The notes: a model not told the origin generated them from the letters alone. A stretch of 64,000 bases of DNA from Acidimicrobiaceae bacterium (GCA_016845585.1 JAERSO010000129.1:239887-303886); one strand, 5' to 3'; counted from the first letter of the stretch, positions 6,958 to 15,746 are shown. Made by a program: numbers and translations.

Positions 6958-8444
6958 TACTGGCCCTTTCGGCCGAACACGACCGGCACGGTTCGCAGGA
7001 GGATCCCTAGGTCAGTCACCAGGTTCCAGTTGTCGACGTAGTACAGGTCGAGCTGGGCGTAGGTGGCGTCGTGATCGTCGCCTCCGTTGCGGCCGCTGAC
7101 CTGCCACATGCCGGTGATGCCGGGCTGGGCGCGGAGTCGGTTGTGGAGCTCGGGATTCCACTGCTCGACCTCGCTGGTGAGGGCGGGGCGGGGGCCGACC
7201 AGGCTCATCTCGCCCTTCAAGACGTTGATCAGCTGCGGCAGCTCGTCGATCGACAGCTTGCGGAGCCACTTGCCGACCTTGGTGATGCGGGGGTCGTCCT
7301 TGACCTTGAACAAGATGCCGGTGGTCTCGTTCTGGTCGCGCAGCTCGGCGAGCTTCGCCTCGGCATCGACCACCATCGTGCGGATCTTGATCATCGAGAA
7401 GAGGTTGCCGTCGCGTCCGACGCGATCCTGCGTGAAGAGCATCGGGCCCTGGTCGGTGAGCTTCACGAGCAGCATGGCCGTCAGCAAGATCGGGGAGAGT
7501 GCCAGGAGGGCGGCCGAGGCGATGACGATGTCGAATGTGCGCTTCGCCCGCGCCCGCCAGCCCGTTCGCTGCACAGGCTCGATGTGCATCATCGGGACGC
7601 GGCCGACCGGGCGGATCGTGAGACGGCCGGATGCGATGTCGCACAGTGTCGACGACAGCTCGACATGGATGCCGTGTTCGGTGAGGGCACGAATCAGGCG
7701 GTTGGATGAACCGACATCGATCGCCGTGGCTGCCACGATGACGCTGTTGACCCCCATGCGGTCGGCGAGTTCGATGAGGCGACCGGGGTCGCCCAGCAGT
7801 GCGAGAGACGACTGCCCGGGTTCGGTTTGCATGAGGTCCTCGGCGAAGCCTTCGAACCGGTAGCCAAGGCTCGGATCGCTGTCGAGCACCTCGCGAACGA
7901 GGCGACCCTCGGCATTGCGGCCGGCGATCAGGACGGACCGAATCATCGTGCCGCGCGAGCGGGCCCGGTCGAAGAGGCGGCGGGCGATCAGGCGCTCTGC
8001 CGTCAGCATCACCAGCAACGACGTCGTGGTGCTGACGAGCCACCAACGGCCGATCGGGAACTTCAGCAGGGTGCTCAACGCTGCGGTGAGCAGCATGCCG
8101 AAGGCGATGCCGCGGATGAGGCGATTGACCTCGTCCATGCGGCGGGTCAGGAAGCGGGCGCGGTAGAGCAGCTGGCTGGTGAAGACGATCGGCCAGAGCG
8201 GCAGCGAGACGAGGACCAGGCCGAGGTATTCACGTCCGGTGGTGGGGTCGAGCGGATTGACCCGGGTGTTGATCCACGAGCCGACCACCATGGCGCTGAT
8301 CACCGTGAGCAGATCAGCGAGCACGAGCGTGAGCTTCGAACCATTGAGCGTGGTGGTGCGCGCAGGCGCCGGCGGCATGGTGCGCGTGTCCGGATACAGC
8401 AGAACCGGCGCCGCGGGGGTCGTCGTCGTGTCTGTGGTGGTCAT
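6954..8444 (-). CDS. Polyprenyl-phosphate sugar-1-phosphate transferase (exopolysaccharide initiation)
   Basis: The 496-residue protein has the WcaJ/CpsE/WbaP-type plan: about four or five hydrophobic segments in residues 35-165, a nucleotide-binding-like domain in the middle, a further membrane segment at about 305-330, and the catalytic bacterial sugar transferase domain at the C-terminus. Signature motifs are KRTFDIVIASAALLALSPI, QDRVGRDGNLFSMIKIRTM, KVGKWLRKLSIDELPQLINV, MSLVGPRPAL and QPGITGMWQVSGRN. Such enzymes transfer a sugar phosphate from a UDP-sugar to undecaprenyl phosphate at the cytoplasmic membrane, starting polysaccharide or glycan synthesis. The substrate cannot be read from sequence. 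I chose ATG 8444 over the adjoining TTG 8447 because of the GAGG at the right distance. No other polysaccharide gene is adjacent. Confidence 0.93.
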   Translation of the reverse strand: MTTTDTTTTPAAPVLLYPDTRTMPPAPARTTTLNGSKLTLVLADLLTVISAMVVGSWINTRVNPLDPTTGREYLGLVLVSLPLWPIVFTSQLLYRARFLTRRMDEVNRLIRGIAFGMLLTAALSTLLKFPIGRWWLVSTTTSLLVMLTAERLIARRLFDRARSRGTMIRSVLIAGRNAEGRLVREVLDSDPSLGYRFEGFAEDLMQTEPGQSSLALLGDPGRLIELADRMGVNSVIVAATAIDVGSSNRLIRALTEHGIHVELSSTLCDIASGRLTIRPVGRVPMMHIEPVQRTGWRARAKRTFDIVIASAALLALSPILLTAMLLVKLTDQGPMLFTQDRVGRDGNLFSMIKIRTMVVDAEAKLAELRDQNETTGILFKVKDDPRITKVGKWLRKLSIDELPQLINVLKGEMSLVGPRPALTSEVEQWNPELHNRLRAQPGITGMWQVSGRNGGDDHDATYAQLDLYYVDNWNLVTDLGILLRTVPVVFGRKGQY

Positions 8445-8509
8445 CAAGCCTCGAAAGTCACGCTACACGTTGAGAGTAGCGAGTTCCTTGTGAAACGTCT
8501 GTAGTTCGT

Positions 8510-8561
8510 TGTTCCCACGTTCAGTTCCGTGCGGTCCCACACCGAACTGAACGTGGGAACA
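8510..8561. terminator. Perfect 18-bp inverted repeat (16-nt loop)
   Basis: Arms 8510-8527 and 8544-8561 are perfect complements (right arm GAACTGAACGTGGGAACA). It lies between the stop of the HerA-like ATPase gene and the start of the sugar transferase, both on the minus strand, and is followed by a second perfect 7-bp hairpin (8561-8575). There is no T-tract. It probably ends ATPase transcription; a role in regulating the sugar transferase is also possible. The remaining part of this ~200-bp gap holds no gene I can see. Confidence 0.55.
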
Positions 8562-8649
8562 GCCATCGGATGGCTGGCGTCTTCTGTGAGCAATCGTCGG
8601 ACACTCCGTGAGATAATCCTGTGTCCGATCGATGACGATTTCGTTGCGA

Positions 8650-11121
8650 TCACGGCGCTGGGCGGGCCTTCCTCGGCGTCTGTGACGTGGGGACCCAGAC
8701 GAGGATGAGGTCCTCCACCGTGATGTCGGTCTTTTCCAGCCCGACGTGGAATTCCGTGATCGCCGCGGCCTTGGAGTCCCACTCGTCGGCGGCGTCAGCC
8801 AGGGTTTCGGTCAGGAGTTCAGCAAGCTGGTCCAGTTCGTCGGCCTTCTCTTCCAGCCGGTTCTTCGCCGTTTCGACTCGGTTGGACGCATTCGCGCTCG
8901 TGCGACGCTTCGACGAGGAGCGGCGGACGCCTCCGAGCACGCTGCGGGCACTTCGTTTGCCGCCGAACAGGCCGCCGATGACGTCGATCGCGCCACTGAG
9001 GATCTCGTTGCGCTTTCGATCCGAGCTGTCGCTCTCGAGTTCGGCGACCCGATCCTCGGCCTTGGCGATCGCGACCTTGATCCGGTCTTCCTTTTTCTTC
9101 ATCGCGGCGCGGAGCTCCTCGGCTTCCTCGTCGAGAAGGTCGTCGGCCGCCTTCTCGCACCGTGCGGCGAACTGCTCAGGGGTCTCGTCGACGCGGCTGT
9201 AGAGCTTGAGCTCGTCGTTGCGGAGCAGCATCAGGGACTCGCTGCGGTACAGGTGATCCTTCAACGTGCGCTCGGCGTCGCGAAAGAACGTCTTGGTGTG
9301 GATCTTGGCCTCGGGGAGGACATAGACGGCGCCGTCGGGAGGGGCGGAGCGCAGATCCCGATCGTCGTAGTCGACGGGGACGAAGTCGTCACCGTCCACG
9401 TCCGGACCGAGCGCCGGCACCACGGCCTCCCACTCCGCCTCGTGGCGCAGATCACCCTTCGTCTCATCGAACAGGAGCCGAACTCGGGCGGCGAGAGCGG
9501 GCTGAAGTCGTCGGCCCCCTGATTCCGCGCCGGCCGCCTCGGCCCAGGCGGCGGCTGGGTCGAGAAACTTGACCCGCACGTCATCGGCGACCTCAGGCGC
9601 GATGGCGGACTCGTCGTCGGCCAGTTCGGGAGCTGCGGGCGCGGCAGTCGGGGCCGTGGCCGGCTCGGACGGGCCGTCGCCGGCCGTGTCCGGCGTCGCC
9701 GCCGGGAGCGCCGTCTGCTGGTCCGCCATCAGCACAGAGATCTGATCTCGGGTGAGGGGGCCGGGCAGGTAGGACATGGCCCACCGGGTGCCGAACGTTG
9801 TTGGCGCGCCACCTCGGGTCGTGTGGAGCAGGAACTTCCGCTTGCCGAGGCCACCGATCGTGTCGCCGATGGCATCGATGTCGGCATCGCCGCCCGCCGA
9901 ACGCATGCCCTCGAGGAGGCGGGCCTTGTCCCGCTCGGTCTGAAGTCGCCCGATCATCCAGGTTCCGGCGTTGGAGATCGCTTTGTAGTCGAGATCGACC
10001 GGGTTCTGTGTCGAAAGCACCATGCCGACGCCGAAGGCACGAGCCTGCTTGAGAATGGTGAGGATCGGTCGCTTCGCCGGGGGAGCCGCGGTCGGAGGAA
10101 CGAAACCGAACACCTCGTCCATGTAGACCAGGGCCCGAAGGTCGGGGCTGCCAGGCTGCGAGCGCATCCAGGTGACGAGCTTCGACAGCGCTAGTGTCAC
10201 CACGAACTGGCGCTCCTCGTCGGACAGATGAGCGATCGAGATGATGGCTGCCTTCGGCTTGCCCTCGTTCGTCTCGAGCATCGAGGCGATGTCGAGCGGA
10301 ATGCCTTCGTCCCAGGCGGCGAACGCGGGTGATGCCAGGAGTCCGTTGAGTTTCATGGCGAGAGCCGTGCGATCGGCGGGCGGGAAGAACGTGTCGAGTT
10401 CGATCACACCGAGCTTGCGCATCGGCGGCTCCTGGATCTGAGCCAGGAGTCGGGCGAGGTCGAGATCCTTGCCCGCTGACCAACTGTGACCGATCAGGTT
10501 GGCCAGCAGAACGTGTTCACGGCCCGACAGCGGATCGGATTTCACCCCGACGAGACCGAGCAGACCCTGGACGAGACCATCGATCTCCTCGCGCAGCGAC
10601 TCGGCGTCACTCGCGTCGGCCGGAGCCCGAAGGTCCCCGATCACGTTGAGGGGGATGCCGGCCTTCGAGCCGGGCGTGTAGATCGTCATCTCGGTCTCAG
10701 CGCGCAGCTTGGCGATTCGGTCCTTGCCGATACCGGAACCGGCGAGCCCGTTCTCCCAGAGTTCTGCGGTGGACGCGGCCAGCTCATCGGGGGTCACCCC
10801 ATCGCGCTTGGCCTCCCCCTCGTTGATCCATGGACGGAAATCGGTGGGAGCGAGGTTCGGGAACGTGAGCAACAGATTGCCCATGTCGCCCTTGGGATCG
10901 ATCACGAGCGTCGGGATGCCCTGAAGCAGAGCCTCCTCGAGAAGACACATGCCGAGACCGGTCTTGCCGGACCCCGTCATGCCGACGATCACGCCATGGG
11001 TGGTCAGGTCGGCGGCTTCATAGATGATGCGTTCGTCGTCGACCGCATCGCCGGTTTCGGGGTCGACAACGGGTCCGAGAAAGAAGTGACCGGCGTCGAC
11101 GTCAACGGTGGTGGTGTCCAT
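8650..11121 (-). CDS. HerA/VirB4-like ATPase (DUF87-type) with C-terminal coiled coil
   Basis: The 823-residue protein carries an HerA-type P-loop: Walker A GMTGSGKTGLG near residue 52, VIDPKGDMGNLL, the Walker B strand RALVYMDEVFG near residue 345, and the sensor-like STQNPVDLDYKAISN. Such ATPases belong to the FtsK-HerA superfamily of DNA translocases or resection helicases, often used in repair or defence. After ~500 residues comes an Ala/Pro-rich linker and then a second region, with an Arg/Lys/Glu-rich coiled coil at about 655-790. The start has a good site, GGAGGG, seven bases upstream. It stands alone between two strong hairpins, with no nuclease partner (NurA-like) next to it, so its role remains open. 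Confidence 0.85.
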   Translation of the reverse strand: MDTTTVDVDAGHFFLGPVVDPETGDAVDDERIIYEAADLTTHGVIVGMTGSGKTGLGMCLLEEALLQGIPTLVIDPKGDMGNLLLTFPNLAPTDFRPWINEGEAKRDGVTPDELAASTAELWENGLAGSGIGKDRIAKLRAETEMTIYTPGSKAGIPLNVIGDLRAPADASDAESLREEIDGLVQGLLGLVGVKSDPLSGREHVLLANLIGHSWSAGKDLDLARLLAQIQEPPMRKLGVIELDTFFPPADRTALAMKLNGLLASPAFAAWDEGIPLDIASMLETNEGKPKAAIISIAHLSDEERQFVVTLALSKLVTWMRSQPGSPDLRALVYMDEVFGFVPPTAAPPAKRPILTILKQARAFGVGMVLSTQNPVDLDYKAISNAGTWMIGRLQTERDKARLLEGMRSAGGDADIDAIGDTIGGLGKRKFLLHTTRGGAPTTFGTRWAMSYLPGPLTRDQISVLMADQQTALPAATPDTAGDGPSEPATAPTAAPAAPELADDESAIAPEVADDVRVKFLDPAAAWAEAAGAESGGRRLQPALAARVRLLFDETKGDLRHEAEWEAVVPALGPDVDGDDFVPVDYDDRDLRSAPPDGAVYVLPEAKIHTKTFFRDAERTLKDHLYRSESLMLLRNDELKLYSRVDETPEQFAARCEKAADDLLDEEAEELRAAMKKKEDRIKVAIAKAEDRVAELESDSSDRKRNEILSGAIDVIGGLFGGKRSARSVLGGVRRSSSKRRTSANASNRVETAKNRLEEKADELDQLAELLTETLADAADEWDSKAAAITEFHVGLEKTDITVEDLILVWVPTSQTPRKARPAP

Positions 11122-11234
11122 GGATTCCCTCCGTAGCAGGCGCCGGTGATGGTACCGCTACTGACCTGGACGCCTCGACTCTGCCGATTGTCGCGACAAG
11201 TCCACCAGTCCTCGCCCCCTCCGCACGCGTTCTC

Positions 11235-11271
11235 GGACGGTTTGTGGTTGTCCTACAACCACAAACCGTCC
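11235..11271. terminator. Perfect 17-bp inverted repeat (3-nt loop)
   Basis: Arms 11235-11251 and 11255-11271 are perfect complements (GGACGGTTTGTGGTTGT on the left). It sits 10 bases beyond the thiolase stop on that gene's strand, so a terminator is the natural reading, again without a T-tract. Confidence 0.65.
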
Positions 11272-11281
11272 AGGAAGATGA

Positions 11282-12481
11282 CTAGTTGAGGCGCTCGACG
11301 ATCATCGCCATGCCCTGGCCGCCGCCGACACACATGGTTTCGAGGCCGACGGTGCCACCGGAGTCGCCGAGACCGTTGAGCAGGGTGGTCATGATGCGGG
11401 CCCCGGTCATGCCGAATGGGTGACCGAGGGCGATGGCCCCGCCGTTGGGGTTCAGCTTGTCCTCGTCGAGCCCGAGGACGTCAGCCGAGCCGATGACCTG
11501 GACGGCGAACGCCTCGTTGATCTCGACCTGGTCGAGGTCGGCGACGGTCATGCCGGCGCGGGCGAGCGCCTGACGGCTGGCGTCAATGGGGCCGAGGCCC
11601 ATGATCTCGGGGTTGAGGGCGGACACGCCGGACGAAACGATCCGGGCGATCGGCTCGAGTCCGAGCGCTTTGGCCTTGGTGTCGCTCATGACGACGACGG
11701 CCGCGGCACCGTCGTTGAGCGGGCAGGCGTTGCCGGCGGTGACCGTGCCATCGGGGCGGAACACGGGGTTGAGGGTCGACACCTTCTCGTAGGTGGTGCC
11801 GGCGCGGATGCCGTCATCCTCGCTGATGATGGTGCCGTCGGCGAGCGTGTACGGGGTGATCTCGTTCTCGAACAGGCCCCGGGCCTTTGCGGCTTCGGCG
11901 CGGTTCTGGGACTGCACGCCCCATTCGTCCTGGCGCTGGCGGCTGATACCGGTCTGCTGGACGACGTTCTCGGCGGTCTGGCCCATGGCGATGTAGATGT
12001 CGGGGAGCCCCGCTGGCGGCTGCCAGGTCTCGGCCCCCTCGCCTGAGCGGGTGGCCGTGCGGCTCTCGGCTTCGGCGAACTTGTCGTTGTGCGGGCCGGT
12101 GTCGGCGGCACCGTGGGCGTAGCGGCTGACGGTCTCGACGCCGCCGGCGACGAAGCAGTCGCCCTCGCCGGCCTTGATGGCGTGGGCGGCCATGCGGATC
12201 GTCTGCAGCGACGACGAGCAGTAGCGGTTCACCGTGACGCCGGGGATGTCGAGACCCTGCATCGAGGAGATCACACGGGCGATGTTGTAGCCACCCTCGC
12301 CGCCGGGCTGGCCGATTCCCCAGATGACGTCTTCGACCTCGGTCGGGTCGAGGTCGATCTTGCCCATGACATCGGTGAGGATGAACGACGACATGTCGTC
12401 CGGACGAACATCGACGAATGAGCCCTTGCCGGCTCGACCGATGGCGGTGCGAGACGTCGAGACGATGACTGCTTCAGGCAT
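11282..12481 (-). CDS. Acetyl-CoA C-acetyltransferase / thiolase
   Basis: The 399-residue protein is a complete thiolase: the acylated Cys in NRYCSSSLQ near residue 90, the NEAFAVQ motif, GGAIALGHPFGMTGAR with the catalytic His, and the second Cys in the closing CVGGGQGMA. Thiolases of this FadA-like type cleave 3-ketoacyl-CoA with CoA or condense two acyl-CoAs in the cytoplasm. The ATG at 12481 has AAGGAG just upstream and begins MPEAVIVSTSRTAIGRAGKG, the family's normal N-terminus, so the longer open frame upstream is not used. It is divergent from the Mct-like CoA-transferase gene with 123 bases between, suggesting shared control of acyl-CoA metabolism. Chain-length preference is unknown. 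Confidence 0.95.
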   Translation of the reverse strand: MPEAVIVSTSRTAIGRAGKGSFVDVRPDDMSSFILTDVMGKIDLDPTEVEDVIWGIGQPGGEGGYNIARVISSMQGLDIPGVTVNRYCSSSLQTIRMAAHAIKAGEGDCFVAGGVETVSRYAHGAADTGPHNDKFAEAESRTATRSGEGAETWQPPAGLPDIYIAMGQTAENVVQQTGISRQRQDEWGVQSQNRAEAAKARGLFENEITPYTLADGTIISEDDGIRAGTTYEKVSTLNPVFRPDGTVTAGNACPLNDGAAAVVVMSDTKAKALGLEPIARIVSSGVSALNPEIMGLGPIDASRQALARAGMTVADLDQVEINEAFAVQVIGSADVLGLDEDKLNPNGGAIALGHPFGMTGARIMTTLLNGLGDSGGTVGLETMCVGGGQGMAMIVERLN

Positions 12482-12592
12482 GTGAGCTCCTTGTTGGCGC
12501 GTGTCGAGGGGGTGCGAGGGATGCCGACCCGGACTGTAACAAGGGGACCGGCTGGATCCCCAGCCAACCTGCCCGCTGATGGGGCCCACGAC

Positions 12593-12598
12593 TAGAGT
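12593..12598 (+). promoter_or_regulatory. Likely -10 element (TAGAGT) of the Mct-like gene
   Basis: TAGAGT ends six bases before ATG 12605, consistent with a leaderless transcript; the same spacing recurs at many genes in the window. No clear Shine-Dalgarno sequence is present. Confidence 0.4.
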
Positions 12599-12604
12599 CC
12601 GACC

Positions 12605-13807
12605 ATGATTCCTCCGCTCGAAGGGCTCCGCATTGTCGAGGGAACGGCGTTCGTCGCCGCCCCTTCGGGTGGCATGACACTGGCGCAGCTCGGCGCTGAT
12701 GTCATCCGGTTCGACCAGATCGGCGGAGGCATCGACTACGGCCGTTGGCCATTGACCGAGAGCGGCGAGTCGATCTACTGGGCCGGCCTGAACAAGGGGA
12801 AGCGGTCGATCGCTGTCGACATGCGCTCGGACCGGGCCAAGGAGTTGCTCTCCGAGCTCGTGGCCGATGCCGGCACGTTTCTCACGAACTTCCCCGCCAA
12901 GGGGTGGATGAGCCACGAAGCGCTATCCGCAGCTCGCCCCGATCTGATCTCGTTGAACATCACGGGCAATCGGGATGGCTCGACCGCGCTCGACTACACG
13001 GTCAACTCCGCCATTGGCTATCCACTCGTGACGGGTCCGCTCGGGTCGAGCGAGCCCGTCAATCATGTGCTCCCGGCGTGGGACCTGATCTGTGGTCAGA
13101 CCGCGGCGATCGCGATCCTGGCGGCGGATCGGCGCCGGATCCTCCATGGTGAGGGCGCCCACATGTCCCTCGCGTTGTCAGACGTCGCCCTTGTCGCCGT
13201 GAGTGCGCTCGGGCATGTCGCCGAGGCCCAGATCAACGGTACGGAGCGTCAGCGATTCGGCAACGACCTCTACGGTGCTTACGGCACGACGTTCACGTGC
13301 TCGGACGGCACGATCGTCTATGCCGTGGGGATCAGCCCGAAGCAATGGTCGGGGTTGCTCGAGGCGACCGATGCCACTGAGGCGGTGGCCGCGCTCGAGG
13401 CCGAACTCGGGACCAGTTTCCGTGATGAGGGCGAGCGTTTCGTGCACCGCGAGGCCGTCACGGCCCGTATCGCTCCGTGGGTGGCTGCGCACACGATCGA
13501 CGAGGTTGCCGAGCGCTTCGACGCGCTCGGGGTCTGTTGGGGCCGCTACCAGACCTTCACCGAACTCGTGGAGAGCGACCCCCGCTGTTCGACCGAGAGC
13601 GAGCTGTTCCGCGACCTCGAGCAGCCCGGCATCGGCACCTACCTCACTCCCGGTTCGCCGGTGGCGTTCGACGGTCTTCTGCCGGTCGAACCGACGTGCG
13701 CCCCTCGTCTCGGCGAGCACACCGATCAGATCCTCGCCGAGACGCTCGGCCTCTCCGAAGCGGAGATCGGGGTGCTCCACGATGACGGGGTCGTGGCATC
13801 GGCCTGA
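12605..13807 (+). CDS. CaiB/BaiF-family CoA-transferase, Mct-like (2-methylfumaryl-CoA isomerase)
   Basis: The 400-residue protein is a class III CoA-transferase and closely resembles, from memory, the mesaconyl-CoA C1-C4 CoA transferase (Mct) of the 3-hydroxypropionate bicycle: AAPSGGMTLAQLGADVIRFD, GLNKGKRSIAVDMR, VNHVLPAWDLICGQ, PGIGTYLTPGSPVAFDG and APRLGEHTDQIL all fall in matching order. Mct moves CoA within mesaconyl-CoA from the C1 to the C4 carboxyl. Class III enzymes use a catalytic Asp; AWDLICGQ is the likely place. None of the other bicycle enzymes is in the window, so the enzyme may instead serve dicarboxylate or acyl-CoA catabolism together with the divergent thiolase. Superfamily certain, Mct activity probable. 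Confidence 0.85.
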   Translation: MIPPLEGLRIVEGTAFVAAPSGGMTLAQLGADVIRFDQIGGGIDYGRWPLTESGESIYWAGLNKGKRSIAVDMRSDRAKELLSELVADAGTFLTNFPAKGWMSHEALSAARPDLISLNITGNRDGSTALDYTVNSAIGYPLVTGPLGSSEPVNHVLPAWDLICGQTAAIAILAADRRRILHGEGAHMSLALSDVALVAVSALGHVAEAQINGTERQRFGNDLYGAYGTTFTCSDGTIVYAVGISPKQWSGLLEATDATEAVAALEAELGTSFRDEGERFVHREAVTARIAPWVAAHTIDEVAERFDALGVCWGRYQTFTELVESDPRCSTESELFRDLEQPGIGTYLTPGSPVAFDGLLPVEPTCAPRLGEHTDQILAETLGLSEAEIGVLHDDGVVASA

Positions 13808-13825
13808 ACCCGACGAGGCCGGAGA

Positions 13826-14116
13826 TCAGGCCCAGTCGATCGCGAGGGAGTAGTCGTTCCGGCGGAGGATCGACACGCCGACGGCAATCGTGGCCCCGAT
13901 CACCGCGCACGCGGCCGGTGCAGCCCGGTGGCGGAGAACGACCAGCGTGAGCATCACGGCGGCCATCATGGCGACGAGCGTTCCACCAGCGATGACGCCG
14001 TCTCGCACTTCATCGAATCCCCGGCGCACGTGATCGGCGTTGTGAATGGCGAAGCCGACCGCAAATGCGATCGATGTGACGCCCAGCGCGCCTCGGGATC
14101 GGTCAAGGGTGTCCAT
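13826..14116 (-). CDS. Small integral membrane protein
   Basis: From ATG 14116 this encodes 96 residues with three probable membrane segments: about 14-30, 47-66 and 72-90. The first carries a His-containing turn (HNADHVRRGF). I do not recognise the family. A longer start at 14164 exists, but the GGATGG before 14116 favours the shorter form. It lies between the Mct-like gene and the acidic secreted protein and may share a transcript with the latter, 79 bases upstream on the same strand. Confidence 0.6.
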   Translation of the reverse strand: MDTLDRSRGALGVTSIAFAVGFAIHNADHVRRGFDEVRDGVIAGGTLVAMMAAVMLTLVVLRHRAAPAACAVIGATIAVGVSILRRNDYSLAIDWA

Positions 14117-14195
14117 GGCGCCCATCCCAGCACGCGTAGCGGGAGGGTGCCATGGAAATGACACCCTCCCGCTTCAGTTCTGGATCGACTGGGGC

Positions 14196-14927
14196 TCAGC
14201 CCTCGTGGTCGAACAGGTCCTCGTCGTCGAACAAGCCGTCGTCGAAGAAGATCTCTTCGTCGAAGAGGTCCTCGGGGAGGAACTCCTCGCAGGCGCTGTG
14301 GGCGGCATCGATGGCTTCCCACTCGGCGTCGAGCGCCGCTTCGTCGAGCAGGGTGACGCCGCCGTCGGTCGTGACCGAGACGCCGTTCGCATCGCCGGTG
14401 ATCGTCACCGAACCGGTGGCATCGCCGAACTGTGCGACCTGGAAGCCGTCGCCGGACTCGATGTGCACCATGGCACCGAAGTCCTCGTCCAGCACGCCTG
14501 CGTCAGCCAGGCAGTCGTCGAACGCTTCCCACGCCTCCATCTCGGCCTTCGCCTCCTCGGGGAGGAGGTCCGAGCACGCTGCGTCGGCGGCGTCCCAGGC
14601 GGCTTCGATGGCGGCCCACTCTTCGTCGGTGGGTTCGGTGGTGAAGTCGGACTCCTCGAAGTCGCCCAACTGTTCGTCGATGCACTGGTCGAAGGCTTCC
14701 CACTCCTCATCGTCGAAGAAGATGTCGCCGGCGAAATCGTGGCCCTCGGACTCTGCCGCCTCGGCCGACTCGGTTTCGGTCGGTTCGTCCTGAGCGCCGG
14801 CGACGGTGCTGACACCAACGATCGTGCCGGCAAGGGCCACGGCGCCGAGGACTGCGCCGAGCATAACGCTGCGACGGTTGCCGGTCTTGGCGGTGGGGGC
14901 CGGCGTCGGTTCGAGCATCTCATCCAT
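14196..14927 (-). CDS. Exported acidic protein with repeated W/C motifs
   Basis: The 243-residue product starts with a short Lys/Arg-containing head, a hydrophobic segment at about 21-45 ending in VAGAQ (signal peptide or anchor), and then an extremely acidic mature part. Four copies of a loose motif EW.A.D....(A)C occur (EEWEAFDQCIDEQL, EEWAAIEAAWDAADAACSDL, EAWEAFDDCLADAG, AEWEAIDAAHSACEEFL), and the tail is a run of F-D/E repeats (FDEEIFFDDGLFDDEDLFD). I know no family for it. It is divergent from a two-component system whose sensor domain has a similar D/E-F repeat, which suggests they respond to the same ligand, perhaps a metal cation. Its promoter region carries the probable response-regulator sites. 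Confidence 0.75.
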   Translation of the reverse strand: MDEMLEPTPAPTAKTGNRRSVMLGAVLGAVALAGTIVGVSTVAGAQDEPTETESAEAAESEGHDFAGDIFFDDEEWEAFDQCIDEQLGDFEESDFTTEPTDEEWAAIEAAWDAADAACSDLLPEEAKAEMEAWEAFDDCLADAGVLDEDFGAMVHIESGDGFQVAQFGDATGSVTITGDANGVSVTTDGGVTLLDEAALDAEWEAIDAAHSACEEFLPEDLFDEEIFFDDGLFDDEDLFDHEG

Positions 14928-14979
14928 GAGTGGTCTCTCTTTCGAGTTGTCGGGTGGGGGATTCGATGACCGCACCGTG

Positions 14980-15026
14980 CCTGAACCAGCCTGAGACGAA
15001 CCTGAGAGACCTGAGAACGCTCTCAG
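14980..15026. promoter_or_regulatory. Four CCTGA(A/G) direct repeats, probable response-regulator binding sites
   Basis: CCTGAAC, CCTGAGA, CCTGAGA and CCTGAGA start at 14980, 14990, 15001 and 15010, spaced 9-11 bases, about one helical turn as expected for an OmpR-type regulator. The last copy forms a hairpin CTGAGA-ACGC-TCTCAG (15011-15026). They lie between the divergent starts of the acidic protein gene and the response-regulator gene. Confidence 0.55.
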
Positions 15027-15059
15027 CCTTCACCTCTCACGATCAGGCACACTCATGGG

Positions 15060-15746
15060 GTGCGGATTCTCGTCGTCGATGATGAAGTGCGCTTGGCGCA
15101 GTCGATTGCCCGTGGCCTGGAGGCCGACGGGTTCGATGTCGACGTCGTGCACGACGGCCACGATGGTCTGTGGCGAGTACGAGAAGGAAGCTACGCCGCC
15201 ATTGTTCTCGACATCATGCTCCCTGGCATGAACGGGTACGAGATCTGCCGGACGCTGCGCGACGAGGAGAACTGGACGCCGATTCTCATGCTCACCGCGA
15301 AGGACGGTGAGTACGACGAGGCCGAGGGCCTGGAGCTCGGCGCCGACGACTACCTTCGCAAGCCGTTCAGCCACATGGTGCTCACCGCCCGGTTGCGCGC
15401 TCTGGCCCGACGGGGAGCTGGGTCGAGGCCGGCGATCGGGATGCGTGTCGGAGATCTCGAACTCGACCCCGCGATGCGTCACGCCCGGCGGGCCGGCGCC
15501 ACGATCGAACTCACGCCGCGTGAATACGCTGTGCTCGAATGCCTGATGCGTCATTCGCCGGATCCTGTCGCCAAGCATGTGATGCTCGACGAGGTGTGGG
15601 GGATCGACTTCGAGGGTGATCCGAACATCATCGAGGTCTACATCGGATACCTGCGCCGCAAGGTCGACAAGCCCTTCGCCGTGGAGACGGTCCGTACGGT
15701 TCGTGGCGTCGGCTACCAGATCGTCGAACCGGTCGGCAGCCGATGA
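15060..15746 (+). CDS. OmpR/PhoB-family response regulator
   Basis: The 228-residue regulator has a receiver domain with the acidic pair VVDDE near residue 8, the phospho-acceptor Asp in VLDIMLPGMNG near residue 51, T in MLTAKDG, and K in LRKPF. A winged-helix domain follows from about residue 130, with ELTPREYAVLECLMR and the wing TVRTVRGVGYQI. It should bind direct repeats in promoters, and four CCTGA repeats lie just upstream. The start is GTG 15060; an ATG five bases earlier is out of frame. It overlaps the histidine kinase gene by ATGA. Confidence 0.95.
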   Translation: MRILVVDDEVRLAQSIARGLEADGFDVDVVHDGHDGLWRVREGSYAAIVLDIMLPGMNGYEICRTLRDEENWTPILMLTAKDGEYDEAEGLELGADDYLRKPFSHMVLTARLRALARRGAGSRPAIGMRVGDLELDPAMRHARRAGATIELTPREYAVLECLMRHSPDPVAKHVMLDEVWGIDFEGDPNIIEVYIGYLRRKVDKPFAVETVRTVRGVGYQIVEPVGSR

